64,000 nt of DNA, taken from positions 171,799,164 to 171,863,163 of the forward strand of contig CP136066.1 in assembly GCA_032622095.1 (NCBI GenBank), in the 5' to 3' direction. The notes under the pieces are model-generated. The model worked only from the letters and a program-made list of their open reading frames with translations, ran no database searches and was not told the origin of the DNA. The position numbers and the translations under genes were made by a program. Every line of letters begins with the position of its first letter. Position 1 is the stretch's first letter. This document shows, one piece after another, positions 23,091-35,660 of this stretch. The DNA is from Siphonodentalium dalli. Taxonomy: Eukaryota; Mollusca; Scaphopoda; Gadilida; Siphonodentaliidae.

Positions 23091-26045
23091 GACAGAATGT
23101 GGGAGATAACATGTCAATTGATTGCTTGGACCACATGTGTACACTTTGTTCATGAAAATGACGTTCAAGATTGATATTAAATTCAGCCCTTTTCATACTA
23201 AATAATCATTGACGAGTAGAGCTGCAATGGTTCAGCACGTTTCCAATTCAACTTGTTTTAATGTTCACGATACAATGCATCACATTGGGAGGGTGCAATG
23301 CGATGTAAAACATGAAGAGTTATTAAACTTTCCATCTGGGTAGATCTGGGGACGGTATTAGCTGTTATAGTCTTACTTCGAATATATGGCAATGTATTTT
23401 GATAATTTTAATTCGGTCTTTTATTTTACTTGAATATGCCCTCTCACAAACTTGCAGCCATATTGGATCCACCACAACCAGTTCCGTGGTTTTAGTGCAA
23501 CAGGTCAAAGTTTTTGACATGTATTCCATATATGGAGGTCAGGTCATAAATAATTTAAATTCATCAAGTATTTTGTGTGCCTTCAAAATCGGCGTTTACC
23601 TGATTTCAGAGCCTTGTTTTCTCAAAATGAGCCAAATTACATTCTGTTGTGTTCAATTCTATGAAGTTAGCCAAATTTGCATCTGACACATAACTCGCGC
23701 GATGAAATGCCATATTTGAAGTCATGAAACTAAGTCAATTGATATCAATATGCTCTGCTTTAATCATAACCTTTTAGGTACACTGGTGCAAAAAACAAAA
23801 AACTCTTTTTCGAAAATGCTAGTGTGGGACATTTTTTTCCATTTTCAAATGTTTCGTGTATAATTATAAAAATGAACAACAGTTAACTATGTAAAATACT
23901 TATGTTTCTTCTTTATGAAGGAATGTTACTAGATTTCACTCATCTTTCGGAGAACTTACTCCAATTTTGAATAGTCGAAAAATGCGGTAGGGGAACCCGG
24001 AAAGCATATGAACGTAAACTTTGCAAACATGCATATTGAAGCATAAACAATAACATAAGCTGATGCAAATATTGGATATTCATTTTGTTACTAGATTCAA
24101 CCTCGATATTCAACTTTGAAACAATGCATAGTAATTTCAAATACACAAAACAATTGAACACTATCATAACTTCATAATGCATATATCACTTTAAGTTATC
24201 TTTAAAATAACTGTGCTAACCCTCTTTTTCGCAACCGCTTTTACAACAGTTAAGTTATAATTTATTCTGTGGACATTCCATTGGTGATAGACGGAAAGAT
24301 ACTTCACAATTATGTAGAATGGTATGTCATGTGACTATTAGATGCATTATCTTCTCATTATTTATTGTATTTGCTCACTTTTGACTTGTAGTGGAAGTTG
24401 TAATGTTATTTACGTCAAAAACAGTAAACATCTTTAGGTTATCATTTCAACGAGCAAGATATACTATTTGATTCATTTAAAAATACTATTTGATTCATTT
24501 CAACAACATTTGGGAACTATTTGAAACATATTTGATAAAAACCCACTATTCGCAGGGTCTTACTATAACAGCTTCTACACACACTGCAATCTTATCACAA
24601 AATTAGTCACTTGAGACACAATGTTGATGTATTCCAGTTTGTGTATATTCCTGTAGCATTATAAAGCTTACTCGAGGTTTGTTCATAAATTTATGATCTT
24701 GTTATGTAAAAAGATCATAGCTGTCATGAACTTTATATATGGGCATTCAGATAATTCAATTCCAGATTACAATATTTATGAGAACACTTAAATTAATGGT
24801 CCAATTACTTACTAACAGTTATTCATTGGACGATACTCTTTCATCAAGGCTAAATACTGACAATTTTAGTGAATATAAGGATATACTTGAACCACTGATG
24901 AATTTTTTGAGAAAGCACAACCTTTTCCAACATATGAATGACTTTTATCTGCTAATAGTACATATATTTACAGGCAGCTGAACGAACACTTTAATCATTA
25001 CAATGTCACATGTGTGTACCATTTCTTAACGGGAGACTGTAACTAAACCAACCATTTATGGGGCGATCTCCAACTATATTCAACTGAAAATGTGCAACGA
25101 ATGAATGAATTTGATTCAGCTATTAGTGCAATTTGATAATTATAACTAAAATGAGCAAAAAGTCAATTTACTCATTTATATATATAACTCGTCATCTGGG
25201 TGTGTATAACTCTGTCATGCTTTTGGTGCGTTTATACATTTTTTAACTATGTGTCCAATGTAGCCCAAATTTGGAACACAGTCAATATTGTGTCGTAGAA
25301 AACGGCTCACCAACTTCCACGCTGACTGGTCAGAGAAAACCTGAGATCAAGCATGGTCCCCAAACGCAACATTTGCACTCAAGTAGACACTATTCCTTAT
25401 GACGTTTGTTTAAATGACTGCATGTGACGTCGTACACAAACCCACATTTGCATTGCGATTGTATTGGTGAAATTCGCATGTGCTCTATGAAAGCGTTGTT
25501 GAAAATGGGTGCTAAACAGTAATGGTCAGATCAGGTTGAGTGTAAATATAAGTAATACATGTTGCTTTCATCATGGAAGTGCATGTGGTGTAGAGTCGAG
25601 TCTAGCACGCTCTATACCATCATTTAAAATGGTTGCGCTCATGGCTGTCGAGACCACAAAGTAACGAAGAACATTTAGTTTTCATTATAATCATCATATT
25701 GTTCAACATTGTTCGTAGAGCCCATTAGTTTATTTTGCACACAGCACTGACTGAAATTCATTCATTTGTTGCATTTACAGTTGAATATAGTTGATGCCTC
25801 CATGAATGCGTGGTTTTAACTAAAGTCTGCCTTTAATTTTTTTTTACAAATTCTATTTTCCAAAACTTTTGTTTAATATTGTATTAAACATAACCAATTT
25901 GTTCCAAACTTGGTGATCTGACATATTAAATTTTTTTTAAATAACATTCTTGAACTTACTAGTAAATCCAGTCTCAGCAAACTTCAATTTGAGTAAAGCC
26001 TGGCCATTCAAATGATATTCGCATGCTAGTTAGAACCCTTCTTTT
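23091..26045. other. Intergenic, repeats only
   Basis: No gene is supported. A 21-bp tandem duplication (TACTATTTGATTCATTT) lies near 24462-24505. The inverted partner of the 11.0 kb repeat lies at about 25296-25640. Everything else looks like unique AT-rich sequence. Confidence 0.55.
25296..25640. repeat. Dispersed repeat, inverted copy of 11000-11390
   Basis: ACGCTGACTGGTCAGAG, AACCTGAGATC, AGTAGACACTATTCC and CGTACACAAACCCACATTTG here are the complements of blocks at 11.0-11.4 kb in reversed order. Without an autonomous copy I cannot name the family. Confidence 0.65.
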
Positions 26046-26050
26046 GTAAC

Positions 26051-27826
26051 TTGGTTCGCTACCACGTCCCGGTCTACGTGAAAATTGAAACTCGTGAAAT
26101 AACTAGACCGATAGTACATAATAAACGCACTGTATACATGTTTGAACAAGCAGATTTCTCAACAATTAACAACCAAATAAAATCATCAGAATGGACCCAG
26201 GCATTCAACAACTTACCTCTTGGGGATCTATGTGGCACTTTGACTAACAAACTAACTGAGCTTATGAATAAATATATTCCCCACAAGCTTATCAGCTGCA
26301 AGCAAGACGAGCCCGATTGGATGAACCCACGGATTAAATATTTAATTAGACAACGAAAAAGGATTCATAAATCGGCAAAAAGAAGAAATACCTCCGATTC
26401 GTGGAGTAAATATAGAAAAATTAGAAACGAAGTAATTTCCGAAGTTAGATCGTCTAAACAATTTCATTTATTAAAAGTGCAAGAAGTCCTTAATGGTCAC
26501 GAAACAACCGCTGGCAAATGGTGGAAAACATTTAAACATCTTTCCACAAATAGGGCTGAAACTGTGCCTCCTTTAGTTTGGCAGGGCAAAGTTGTGTCGT
26601 CGGATGAAGACAAATCCGAGGTGCTAAATGGCTACTTCTGTAGCATTGCATCTCTCGATGGAACAAAACAACCTCCACCCCCAACACCGGATGGCCCTAA
26701 TCTGACCACACTCAGTGATATAAATATAACCGAGCTGGAAGTTTATAATGCTATAAAAGAACTCCAACCTGATAAGGCATCTGGACCTGATCTTATTAGC
26801 CCACGTCTGTTAAAGAACTGCACAAGCTTAAGTAAGCCTCTTTCCAAAATCTTCAACCGTTTTATCCGAGAATCATACTTTCCTCCGCAATGGAAACGCG
26901 CAAACGTTGTACCAATACATAAAAAAGGAGACCGAACCAATCCGGCGAATTACCGGCCAATCTCACTTTTAAGCTGTATAAGCAAGTTATTTGAAAAATG
27001 CATCGCTAAACACCTTATGGCATATCTCCAATCGAATAATATTCTAACTAAACGTCAGTCCGGGTTTGTTCCCGCCGACTCAACTGCCTATCAACTATGT
27101 GACATATTTGACAAAATTAGTAAATCTTTGGACGAAGGGCGCGACATTCGATTAGTATTTTTTGACATAAGTAAAGCGTTTGATAAAGTCTGGCACGAGG
27201 GTCTACTTTTTAAACTTCATGCAATAGGAATTCGCGATAATATGCTCTGTTGGTTCAAATCATACCTTTCCGATCGCCAACAGCGTGTAATACTACGCTC
27301 TGGCCAATCAACGTGGGGAAAAATAACTGCAGGAGTGCCCCAAGGGTCGGTATTGGGTCCTATCCTATTTCTTGTGTTTATTAACGACATTGTTGACAAC
27401 ATGACATGTAATATTCGTCTTTTTGCCGACGACACTTCGATTGCGCTGTCAACTGATGACCCTACCACTGGGGCAATTATGATGCAACATGATATTATAC
27501 GACTTGAAGAATGGTCCTCCACATGGCTCGTTAAATTCAATGAACTTAAGACAGAGGCATTAACGTGTACTCGAAAACGCAATACTCTAAGCCACCCAAC
27601 TCTGACTATGAATCAACAGCCCATTAAGGAAGTCAATTCACACAAGCACCTCGGTGTTATTTTGAGTAAAGATGGTTGCTGGGGTCCCCACATCAATGAA
27701 ATGACGAATACTGCCTGGAAACGTATTTCCCTACTAAGAAAATATCGATTTTATCTTGACAGAGCTAGTCTTGAGGAGGCAATAAAAAAATTAAAAAAAA
27801 GATATAAAGTGAAAAATACAAACTGA
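26051..27826 (+). pseudogene. Non-LTR retrotransposon reverse transcriptase (5'-truncated LINE)
   Basis: An open frame of 591 codons carries a complete-looking RT of the Jockey/CR1-like type. The finger region has QPDKASGPDLISPRLL (about residues 239-254) and NYRPISLLSCISKLFEKC; the palm has VFFDISKAFDKVWHEGLL (about 370), AGVPQGSVLGPILFLVF (about 427) and LFADDTSIAL (about 456), which contains the catalytic FADD box. The first 100 residues look like the linker after an apurinic-type endonuclease; the endonuclease itself is absent, so the element is truncated at about 26046, as expected from incomplete reverse transcription. The start codon is only the first available GTG/ATG after truncation. 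The frame degenerates after YRFYLDRASLEE into lysine-rich sequence at 27775-27826. Confidence 0.92.
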
Positions 27827-27840
27827 AGCTATTCTACAAG

Positions 27841-28428
27841 ATGGTGTATGGCCAGGCACCAATATATCTAAGAACTTTAGTACCTCCAACTCACAGTCAG
27901 ATATCGGGACGTGTCACCAGACAAGGCAATTGTTTCATGGTTCCAGTTTTCGATAATGAATATCACAGAAGATCCTTCCTTCCCTCGACAACCACCTTGT
28001 GGAATAACCTTGACACAAGCAGGATTGCCATGGATTCAATAGTGACATTCTCAAAGTCATTGAATTCTAACATGAACAATATCCCTAAATGGTTTTATTA
28101 TGCCTACACACGCGATGCGCAGGTTTTGCACTCTCGACTTAGACTGCACTGTAGCCACTTAAATTACCACACCTATTCAAATTTTGTTTCTGACCAACCC
28201 ATGTGCGCTTGCGGTGAGCTAGAGGATACCGAACATTATTTACTCGAATGCGAAAGATACGACTCACAAAGATCTTCATTACTAACCACAGTGTCTGGCC
28301 TTTGCAACATTACAACCGAGGTGCTACTCCGTGGTTCCACTGAACTCTTACATGACGATAATATAACCATTTTCAGAGAAGTACAAAAGTATATCCTAAG
28401 AACCAAACGATTCAAATTCAATCAGTAA
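27841..28428 (+). pseudogene. LINE C-terminal domain with CCHC-like motif
   Basis: The frame starts just before MVYGQAPIYL, a typical RT C-terminal segment, and includes LRLHCSHLNYHTY and CACGELEDTEHYLLECERY. That Cys/His cluster is common near the 3' end of Jockey- and CR1-like ORF2 proteins. About 80 residues normally found between the RT thumb and this point are missing. They are replaced by about 40 bp of A-rich filler at 27780-27820, so an internal deletion joined this part in another frame. The stop is at 28426-28428, followed by an apparent 3' UTR. Confidence 0.88.
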
Positions 28429-29893
28429 TGACCCCGAGGACTCGTTCGTTAAACCACACACACGCACAATAACCAAATAAAATCGGAAGATATGCAATAA
28501 TGAGCTAGCTTAGTTTATAACCTGACCACATAAGAAAACATTCCGCGTTCGAATTCATTGTGAACTGTTACCGTGGTGCGTCGTCGGCTCAGATGCTAAA
28601 AGTCAGCTCCTCAAAATAATTCTGTCTACATCAGATTTTCCACATATCTTTAAATTCTCCTCTATCTGAAACATTACTATTCTGCCCTTTTCTCCCACTG
28701 ACCTGATATTAATTTGTCTAACACCAACTATTATCAATACCAACTCTTAGTCTCACTTAAACCGTTTGTTCCATAAAACTCAATTTCGACACACCTATCG
28801 AACGAGCCCACCGCGTGAGTTGATGCGAGACAAAAACTAAATAAACGCCAACTGTGAGCACCAAATTGTCTGAAATACATCGCACTTAATTCAAGCATAC
28901 TCACGACGTGGGCTCGGTCACATCGTAATCGGAGACGACACATATAAGCTATCAGCTTGCTGTCGAATCCACTCCATACCATAACTTGTTATTATGTTGT
29001 AATTACTTTATGAATTATATGGATTAAATACTGTTTACACCAGTCTGAAACAGATAGAAGGGAACATTATTATGCATTACTTTCTAAAAGAGCTACATCA
29101 GTGTCAGACATTATAAAGTAATAAATGGAGATTTCATCCAAATTAGTACCTAAGTGTGTCTGTAAAGTAGCACACTAACATGAAAGTGAGCAAGTTCTAA
29201 CATAGATCCTGCCATGAATCTCTACTCGGCTATGTTCACCACTTGAAAAATGAATATTTTTTATGTTATGAAGGGGAACTTAAAAGGATATATTTCAGAG
29301 ACCTTCACCTACTGTGAAATAAATTATTAAGTAGAATGTATTGTAGGAACTAGACTAAGAAATATATTACCTGTGTTATTAATTATAACATACAGTTCTC
29401 TGTGACCCATCAGAACATTTAAAAAGTTCCCATGTTAATGTTTTGAACTGGTGTTCCATATGACCTCTATGAACAAATCCCGAGTCATATCAGTGAGATA
29501 TCCAAGTCAGATTCTGGAAATCAAAATGATAATTCAGATTTTAAACATTTACATATTATAGTAATGGCATTGCCTGACCCATGTGACCCCCGCTACAGAT
29601 GAATAGCATTTTATTTTTACATAAATTTGGCAGTATTTACATTGACCTTGACAACATAACATTCATTTTTATTATTAATATACCCTACCTCTATTCCACA
29701 ATGTCATCAATTTGGTTGATCTAAATTGATTTATTCACTCCTCATATATTTCTTACTCCCTATAGCTTTGGGTCACGTCATGCATTTATTACAATAGCAA
29801 CCACAATTCACATAATCACTATATAGTATCCATTGAAATATCATGGGAATGGCATAACCACAAAACATTTACATAGGTGTATACATGATATTT

Positions 29894-29943
29894 GCCACAC
29901 AAATTATAAACCAGGATTGCCACACAAATTATAAACCAGGATT
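29894..29943. repeat. Perfect 25-bp tandem duplication
   Basis: GCCACACAAATTATAAACCA followed by GGATT occurs twice head to tail with no mismatch, so it is recent. Confidence 0.95.
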
Positions 29944-31047
29944 AACTCAAACTGCAAGGGCCAATGTCGAAAATACATGGGCAAGTGTATACTGGCAATA
30001 AACATTTTACGAAGCAAAGCGACCATACTTATATCATACATATTTTCTGTTGCAATGATCAACAGATGGAATAGAACACAATTGAAAATGCATGTATTCA
30101 GGATTGCTCCAACGGATATGCCCATGACCATATTTAGACACTAATATTTAAATTTGGAAATTGTGTATACTATAGCGATATGAATATGTACAGGTAATGG
30201 AATATATCAGAAAAATACATAAGATAAATCGCCCCCAACATACTGTACATAAAGTGCAAGCGGCTCATCAAATCATTCCTAGTGATCAGCATCTTCTATG
30301 CTAAGACCCATTATTACGACATGCAGCGAATAGTAATTGCCAACACAGCATTTCAGGAATTATGTCATTGATATGTACATTTATTATATGACTACAGGAT
30401 CGCCGGAGTAGGGGGGGGGGGGGGGGGGGGGGCATGTGAGGGCACTTGCCCCAATACCCAAAAAGTGGCCTCCTGACTTTTTGCCCCCCCCCTGCCATTT
30501 GGTACTTCCGGCGTCCATGTTTGACTACAACTAATCCCTTAGAAATACCACCATTGTTTGCTGATAATTTCCGACAAGTGATCGAACTGGGAATGTTCAA
30601 TGGAGTACTTTTGCCCGGGTGATGACATGGGATGGTGTAACAAATTAGTTTTACCTTTTGTGACATAGGATGAACAAAAAATGTGTCATATAATAAATGC
30701 TCTATCGGTCCAGTGAAGTGAGTTGCCGTACCACGTCTCGTTGACAATGTCACATCGGCGCATTAAACTCGCTGCCGCAGGCAGCTTGTTTGATGCAGCA
30801 ATCTGACATGGTGAACTCAGCGTGATACTGCAGCCCATATATCACTCACTGTACCGATGTCTATGTATAGTATCACCGGAAATCATCAAAATAACCAGCG
30901 TCCAGGTGTACTGGAGCATAGGAAAGCAGTATAGCTACCACGTAATTAAAAGACATTCACTTTTCATATCTGCCATGATTGCTGTTCCAATGAATATTAA
31001 AATGTACTGAAACAAACTACATACATGTATGGGCATCAGACATTCAT

Positions 31048-31360
31048 AAACACAATTGAAGTAAGTGTACCCTTGAGCCCTTTTTTGTTGAGAGTGACCC
31101 CTTTATCCTTACTGCCAATACTGGACTCTGACGGTGGAAGCGTTACATAATGGAGTTGGATGGAACAGTACTAGTAAACGGAGTCAAGTGTAATACTACT
31201 CGTCTGAGATGGGTAGTATTATATGTGGCTCCGTTCACTGTTCCATCCAACTCCATGATGTAACGCTTCCACCGTCAGAGTCCAGTATTGGCAGTAAGGA
31301 TAAATGGGTCACTCTCAGCAAAAAAAGGGCTCAAGGGTACAATTACTTCAATTGTGTTTA
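31048..31360. mobile_element. 313-bp near-perfect foldback element
   Basis: The arms are about 150 bp each: AAACACAATTGAAGTAA outermost, then CCCTTGAGCCC, TTATCCTTACTGCCAATACT, GACTCTGACGGTGGAAGCG and GGAGTTGGATGGAACAGT. The centre, TAATACTACTCGTCTGAGAT followed by GGGTAGTATTA, is itself nearly symmetric, so there is almost no loop. Part of the arm (CTGTTCCGTCCAACTCCACG) recurs at 46.02-46.05 kb, which shows it is a dispersed family. Confidence 0.92.
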
Positions 31361-32160
31361 GGCCGTCTCACAGTTTGTCCATACATATTGACATAACTCC
31401 ATATAAGTGATATTATGACATCCCATCAACCATTCCAGTTAAATTTAAGATGTGACATATCTAGTGAGTTTAAACTGTCAGAAATAACACAAATTAAATC
31501 ATAAAATGATAAATGGTACAAGTTACAACCCTCGGAAATTAGGAAAAATATACCACCGCAAATTTAATGCCGAGGAATGTCACATTACGATATTCCGTTA
31601 GACTCCACGTAATGATGGCCAACTTTGAATTCCGATCATTAAAATGGCTGGTTGTCAGCCTAATAATAGTGAAAATTAGGTAAAATGAAAAGAATTTTCG
31701 AAATAATTTGAACAATTTTACGAGTTACGCACTGCATTGCCGCCTTATGCCAAGTTACGGTGTTAATATCTGTTTTTTTTGCATTTGTGGCACTGAAAAC
31801 TGAGCGAGAGTTAACCTAAAATTGCTGTCTTCCATCAGATATCGTAAATTCCTTGAGGAATATGAAAAATAAACATGGCTTGCATGGAAAAACACATAAT
31901 AAAACAACTGAAATTGAATAAAATCCGCCATTTTATTATCGCTTCTCATGCTTCTGTTGTGTTTTGAAATTTCAAGTTGGTAAATACCACGTGACACGAT
32001 TGACCTCCTTCGTCGTCTTTTGGCAACACCCATAAACATCACGTGACACCCCTAAGTGATTTCTCATTGGTCAATATATCCCCTATACCCTAGAAGCGGG
32101 GGCTGATATAGACCCTTGCACACATATTTAATGGACTTGACAGAGCTGCAAAATTCAACA

Positions 32161-34298
32161 TTAATATGTGCATCGAATAACTTCCGTCAGAAGAGGACAA
32201 TAAGGGACAATCCACCTGTTGTCGATTTCGAAGTCTCCACCAGTTCTTATTCTTATTTTAGCAGTGAAACCGCCATCTTCTGGTGAACGCCTCCTGTAGA
32301 GAGGGTAACCTTCATTAGATGTCTGGGTCTCTGCTAAAAACTGTCTCGGATATCGCTTCGAGCACTTGCCATCTTTCATGCAAGGCGAGTTGGGATTGAT
32401 CCACGGACCATATGCGTCTTTACAAAATCATAGTGTTTGGTCTTGCTCGGGATCAGGCAATTCAGCCGAGATGATGTTATCTATCTGGTCTGCATGAATC
32501 TTATCCTGTAACCATATGAGGATGTGTGAGTGGGGGAGGCCCCTCTTCTGCCACTCAACGTTGTACATGTCACATAATGATAGCCCGAAGATATGACATT
32601 TCTTCACCAGAAACACGAGTTTCTGAAGTTTCAGGCGGAAAACACGGGCAACCACATCATGTCTGTCCCTTGGTGCCTGGCCCTCGAACAACTCTCTCTT
32701 GACCTCCCATTTGGAATTACATGTAAACGTGACAAAGATATCTGGGCGACCAAAATTCTTCACATACGTCAAGGCGTCATGAGTCTTCTCTTGCATATAT
32801 CGTGGACTTCCTGTGAATGATGACGGAAGTATACAAAGTTGACCATGGCCTTCTGTCTGATCATTATTGATGCTGTCTCGGAGATGAATGTAGGAATCTG
32901 CTTGTAATTCACGCTGGTGTGAACGAATGTAAAACAGTCTCTCAGATTCAACCTTAGCATACATGTCGACAGCAAACTGATTGAACAGATTCCTACTCCG
33001 ATGTAAGTGGTTGAAAGAATTGCTCCTTACCATGAAATAGTAAGCATAGAAATCATTGCACGAGACATTCTTTCGACCGACAGCATGTTGGATCCCCAAG
33101 CGATAGCCATCTTCACCACGCACACAGTAGAGGGTCATATGACCTGTGTGTCTCGCAAATCCTCCTGATTGTTATCACGGGACTTAATTACTATGTCTCG
33201 CGCTCCATGTTCTTGCCCGGTCATGACCACTGCAAGTTCATTGCAAGCTGGGGCATTGAACCTGCCACGATGTGCATCTGAAGGCTTTTTATCAGCATTG
33301 ATGACAACATCGAGATTCGGACCGGGATTAGACTCAATGGCATAGCCTACTTGAAGCTAGTAATGTAAGAGTTGTGCGCGTGCAACATGTCTTGGATTGC
33401 GATGATCAGATGAGGTTTAAGGTTATCGGATGCTCGAAGGTTTGCCTGATCATGGTGGTCATCGATGAAGTAGACTTGCAACTTGTTGTTCGGCTGTAGG
33501 TAGGAGCGAGCCAATTATGTGATAGATCTGGCCCTGAACCTTGAATGTTGGCATAAAACCACCTTCGGTTATTACATTAGCTCCAAACGATGTCATTTGG
33601 AAAGCCGAATTATATCGGCGGATGTTGTGGAGGAAATGTTCCGAGTCTGGTGAATCGCCACTAAGTAGGCCCCTCAGGGGCTGTGGTTGGTCTGGACGAA
33701 TCGGAAGGGAGACCTTCCCACGAGAACAGCAGAAACCTAAGGTTCGGTGGGCCACCTCAAAGCAGAGCAGTGCTCACAAACAACCATCATTTGGCCAACT
33801 CGGAGAGAGTCGTGAGATGTATAATCGATGAATGGATTGTAATTCATGGCTGATTTTCCCCAACTAATAACGTTGCTGTTCTTCTGTGGCATTTGCAGTA
33901 GCGACTCGGTCGTTTCGTCGACGCAATTCCGTTTGTGCAACCATTTCTGACGCCCTGGAAAGGGCCGTCGACTGGCGAACGGCAACCAGTCGCAACTGGC
34001 TCTGTTCGTCAGTTTCTGACGCCCTGGAAAGGGCCGTCGACTGGCGATCGGCATCCAGCCGCAACTGGCTCTGTTCGTGAGTTTCTGAGGCCCTGGAAAG
34101 GGCCGTCGACTGGCGAATGGCATCGAGCCGCAACTGGCGCTGTTCGTGAGTTTCTGACGCCCTGGAAAGGGCCGTCGACTGGCGAACGGCATCCAGCCGC
34201 AACTGGCTCTGTTCGTCAGTTTCGTTATCACGACAAATCTGTTTCGCACGTGTATTGTTACTCTTGCGGCCTATGAGCTTCCGCTTTTTCGGGGGCAT
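32161..34298 (-). pseudogene. Helitron Rep/helicase ORF, N-terminal and Rep part only
   Basis: Read leftward from a start at 34298 (MPPKKRKLIG), the order is: a low-complexity N-terminus of four 23-residue repeats; a Cys motif region (VVCEHCSALRW, then GFCCSRGKVSLP); GSLLPTAEQQ; the Helitron_like_N block (YCVRGEDGYRLGIQ, QFAVDMYAKVESERL, ILPSSFTGSPRYMQEKTHDA); and the Rep HUH motif inside GLPHSHILIWLQDKIHADQI. A further segment (MKDGKCSKRYPRQF, DNRWIVPYCPLL) ends at 32161. The second catalytic Rep motif (the paired Tyr) and the whole SF1 helicase are absent, so the element is truncated on the left. Frame breaks occur near 33860, 33740, 33450, 33140 and 32430. Family position: rolling-circle DNA transposon. 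I could not find its termini. Confidence 0.92.
33944..34219 (-). repeat. Four 69-bp coding repeats in the Helitron N-terminus
   Basis: TTTCTGACGCCCTGGAAAGG recurs at exact 69-bp steps (33944, 34013, 34082, 34151). Each codes for 23 residues of the type SRASETHEQSQLRLDA followed by RQSTAL. Such repeats are common at the N-terminus of invertebrate Helitron ORFs. Their in-frame period keeps the ORF open. Confidence 0.95.
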
Positions 34299-35660
34299 TT
34301 TCTATGTATTATCGAGTCTCTTGCGCTAATAGTGGCCCTCAGAAGGGCCGTTCAAATTATATGAACTTCGAGGGAACCGAGATAATACTAAAAACTTCTG
34401 AAAAGTTCGAAAATTTCTGAAGATAAATTTGCGTGGGACATTGCCCGACATCACTTACAATGATGGGCATTTAAAGTGAAGTTTCGATTCTCTCATGGTG
34501 GAATCTCGTCAGGGGCAACCAATTCACACCCGACCAGTTCACACCCGAATAGGGGAAGATATGCTTCTGATTAATACATTTTGGCAGCGAAAAAAGCCGA
34601 AAATGACCTTATTCAAGCCATAAAATGACACAAACTGGATGAATGTTGAGGAAATGTGCTGTGGTAGTGGGAAGAATTGTCCCTTTTCTGATAACATGAA
34701 GTATAAAGTCTTGTCTTTTCTTGCATGTATCGAGGGCTGCCGATGAATGATGACGGCACAATTTCGTTATTATTGACCAGATTTTAGTGGATGAATGTTA
34801 GTGGGAAGAATTGTCCTCGTTCTGATAAAATCAAGTCTTAGGGGAAGATATGCTTCTGATAATACATTTCAAGTCGATAGCTCCACCCTTTTCCGAGATG
34901 TGGAACTCCAATGGTAATCAAGAAATGGTAATCAGAAAAGATATTCCACGAAGCTCTGATTCAAGGAGAGTGCATCCCAACAATGTCAACACATACACAA
35001 AACGTTATTTCGTGGCGTTTGGTAGACATAGAATTCCTGGCTAACATATAAAGAGCGTTATCTGTGAACGGATTCCTGATATGGAAATAATAAAGAGCGT
35101 CTATATAATGTTTGATATTCTAAAAGAAATGCATTTTCACAGTTCACACCAGAATAGGGGAAGATATGCTTCTGATTAATTAATGGATGAATATTGATGA
35201 TTACATAAAGTCTTGTGTCTTTTCGTGCATGTATCGTGAATGATGACGGCACAATTTCGCTGCATTTACACAAAAATCCATAATAACATGTTATATCCTT
35301 TGTATATTACCAGATTTTATCTCTGATTCAAGGAGAGTACATCCCAACAAATGCACAAATGTTGATGAAATGTTCTGATAACATAAAGTCTTGTGTCTTT
35401 TCGTGCATGTATCGAGGGCTGCGCGAAGCTGGCGTCGCATGGGTACATTCACATACAAAATTTCCGAGATCTGGTGTGCAATTTCCGAGATCTGGTCTGC
35501 GCATGCAGTCGCACGGGCTCGGCGACGCTCCTCGCAAATACAACAACGACGACCGCCTGGTCAAACTACACACGTACCAAGTTTCGTCCCGATCGGTCGA
35601 GAATCGTAGATTTGTATAAATGACAGACAAACATACACACAGAGGTCTTCAAAACATATA
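34299..35660. other. Decayed repeats with scattered Helitron-derived scraps
   Basis: AGGGGAAGATATGCTTCTGA occurs near 34552, 34841 and 35157, and TCTGATTCAAGGAGAGT near 34957 and 35321, giving a rough 300-bp periodicity. On the minus strand three places (about 34700-34760, 35200-35250 and 35385-35415) keep pieces resembling PSSFTGSPRYMQEKT of the adjacent Helitron. TAAAGAGCGTTATC near 35049 and TAAAGAGCGTC near 35090 belong to the AACGCTCTTT family. No intact gene. Confidence 0.65.

Larger units (their letters stand above)
28429..32160. other. Intergenic, foldback and homopolymer tracts
   Basis: No gene is supported. It contains a 25-bp tandem duplication (29894-29943), a 22-G run (30411-30432) and the 31048-31360 foldback. 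The segment at about 30895-30930 (CAGGTGTACTGGAGCATAGG) recurs inverted at 46.13-46.17 kb. A 150-codon minus ORF at 30301-30753 crosses the G run and is spurious. Confidence 0.55.

Noticed and set aside
30301-30753. 150-codon minus-strand ORF with a poly-Pro stretch
   Set aside because: The Pro run is the translation of a 22-G homopolymer and nothing else in it looks like protein.
32040-32115. CTAG plus GC-rich stretch as the Helitron 3' end
   Set aside because: The base following CTAG is not the T expected at a Helitron insertion site, no clear hairpin was found, and the coding region is already truncated at 32161.
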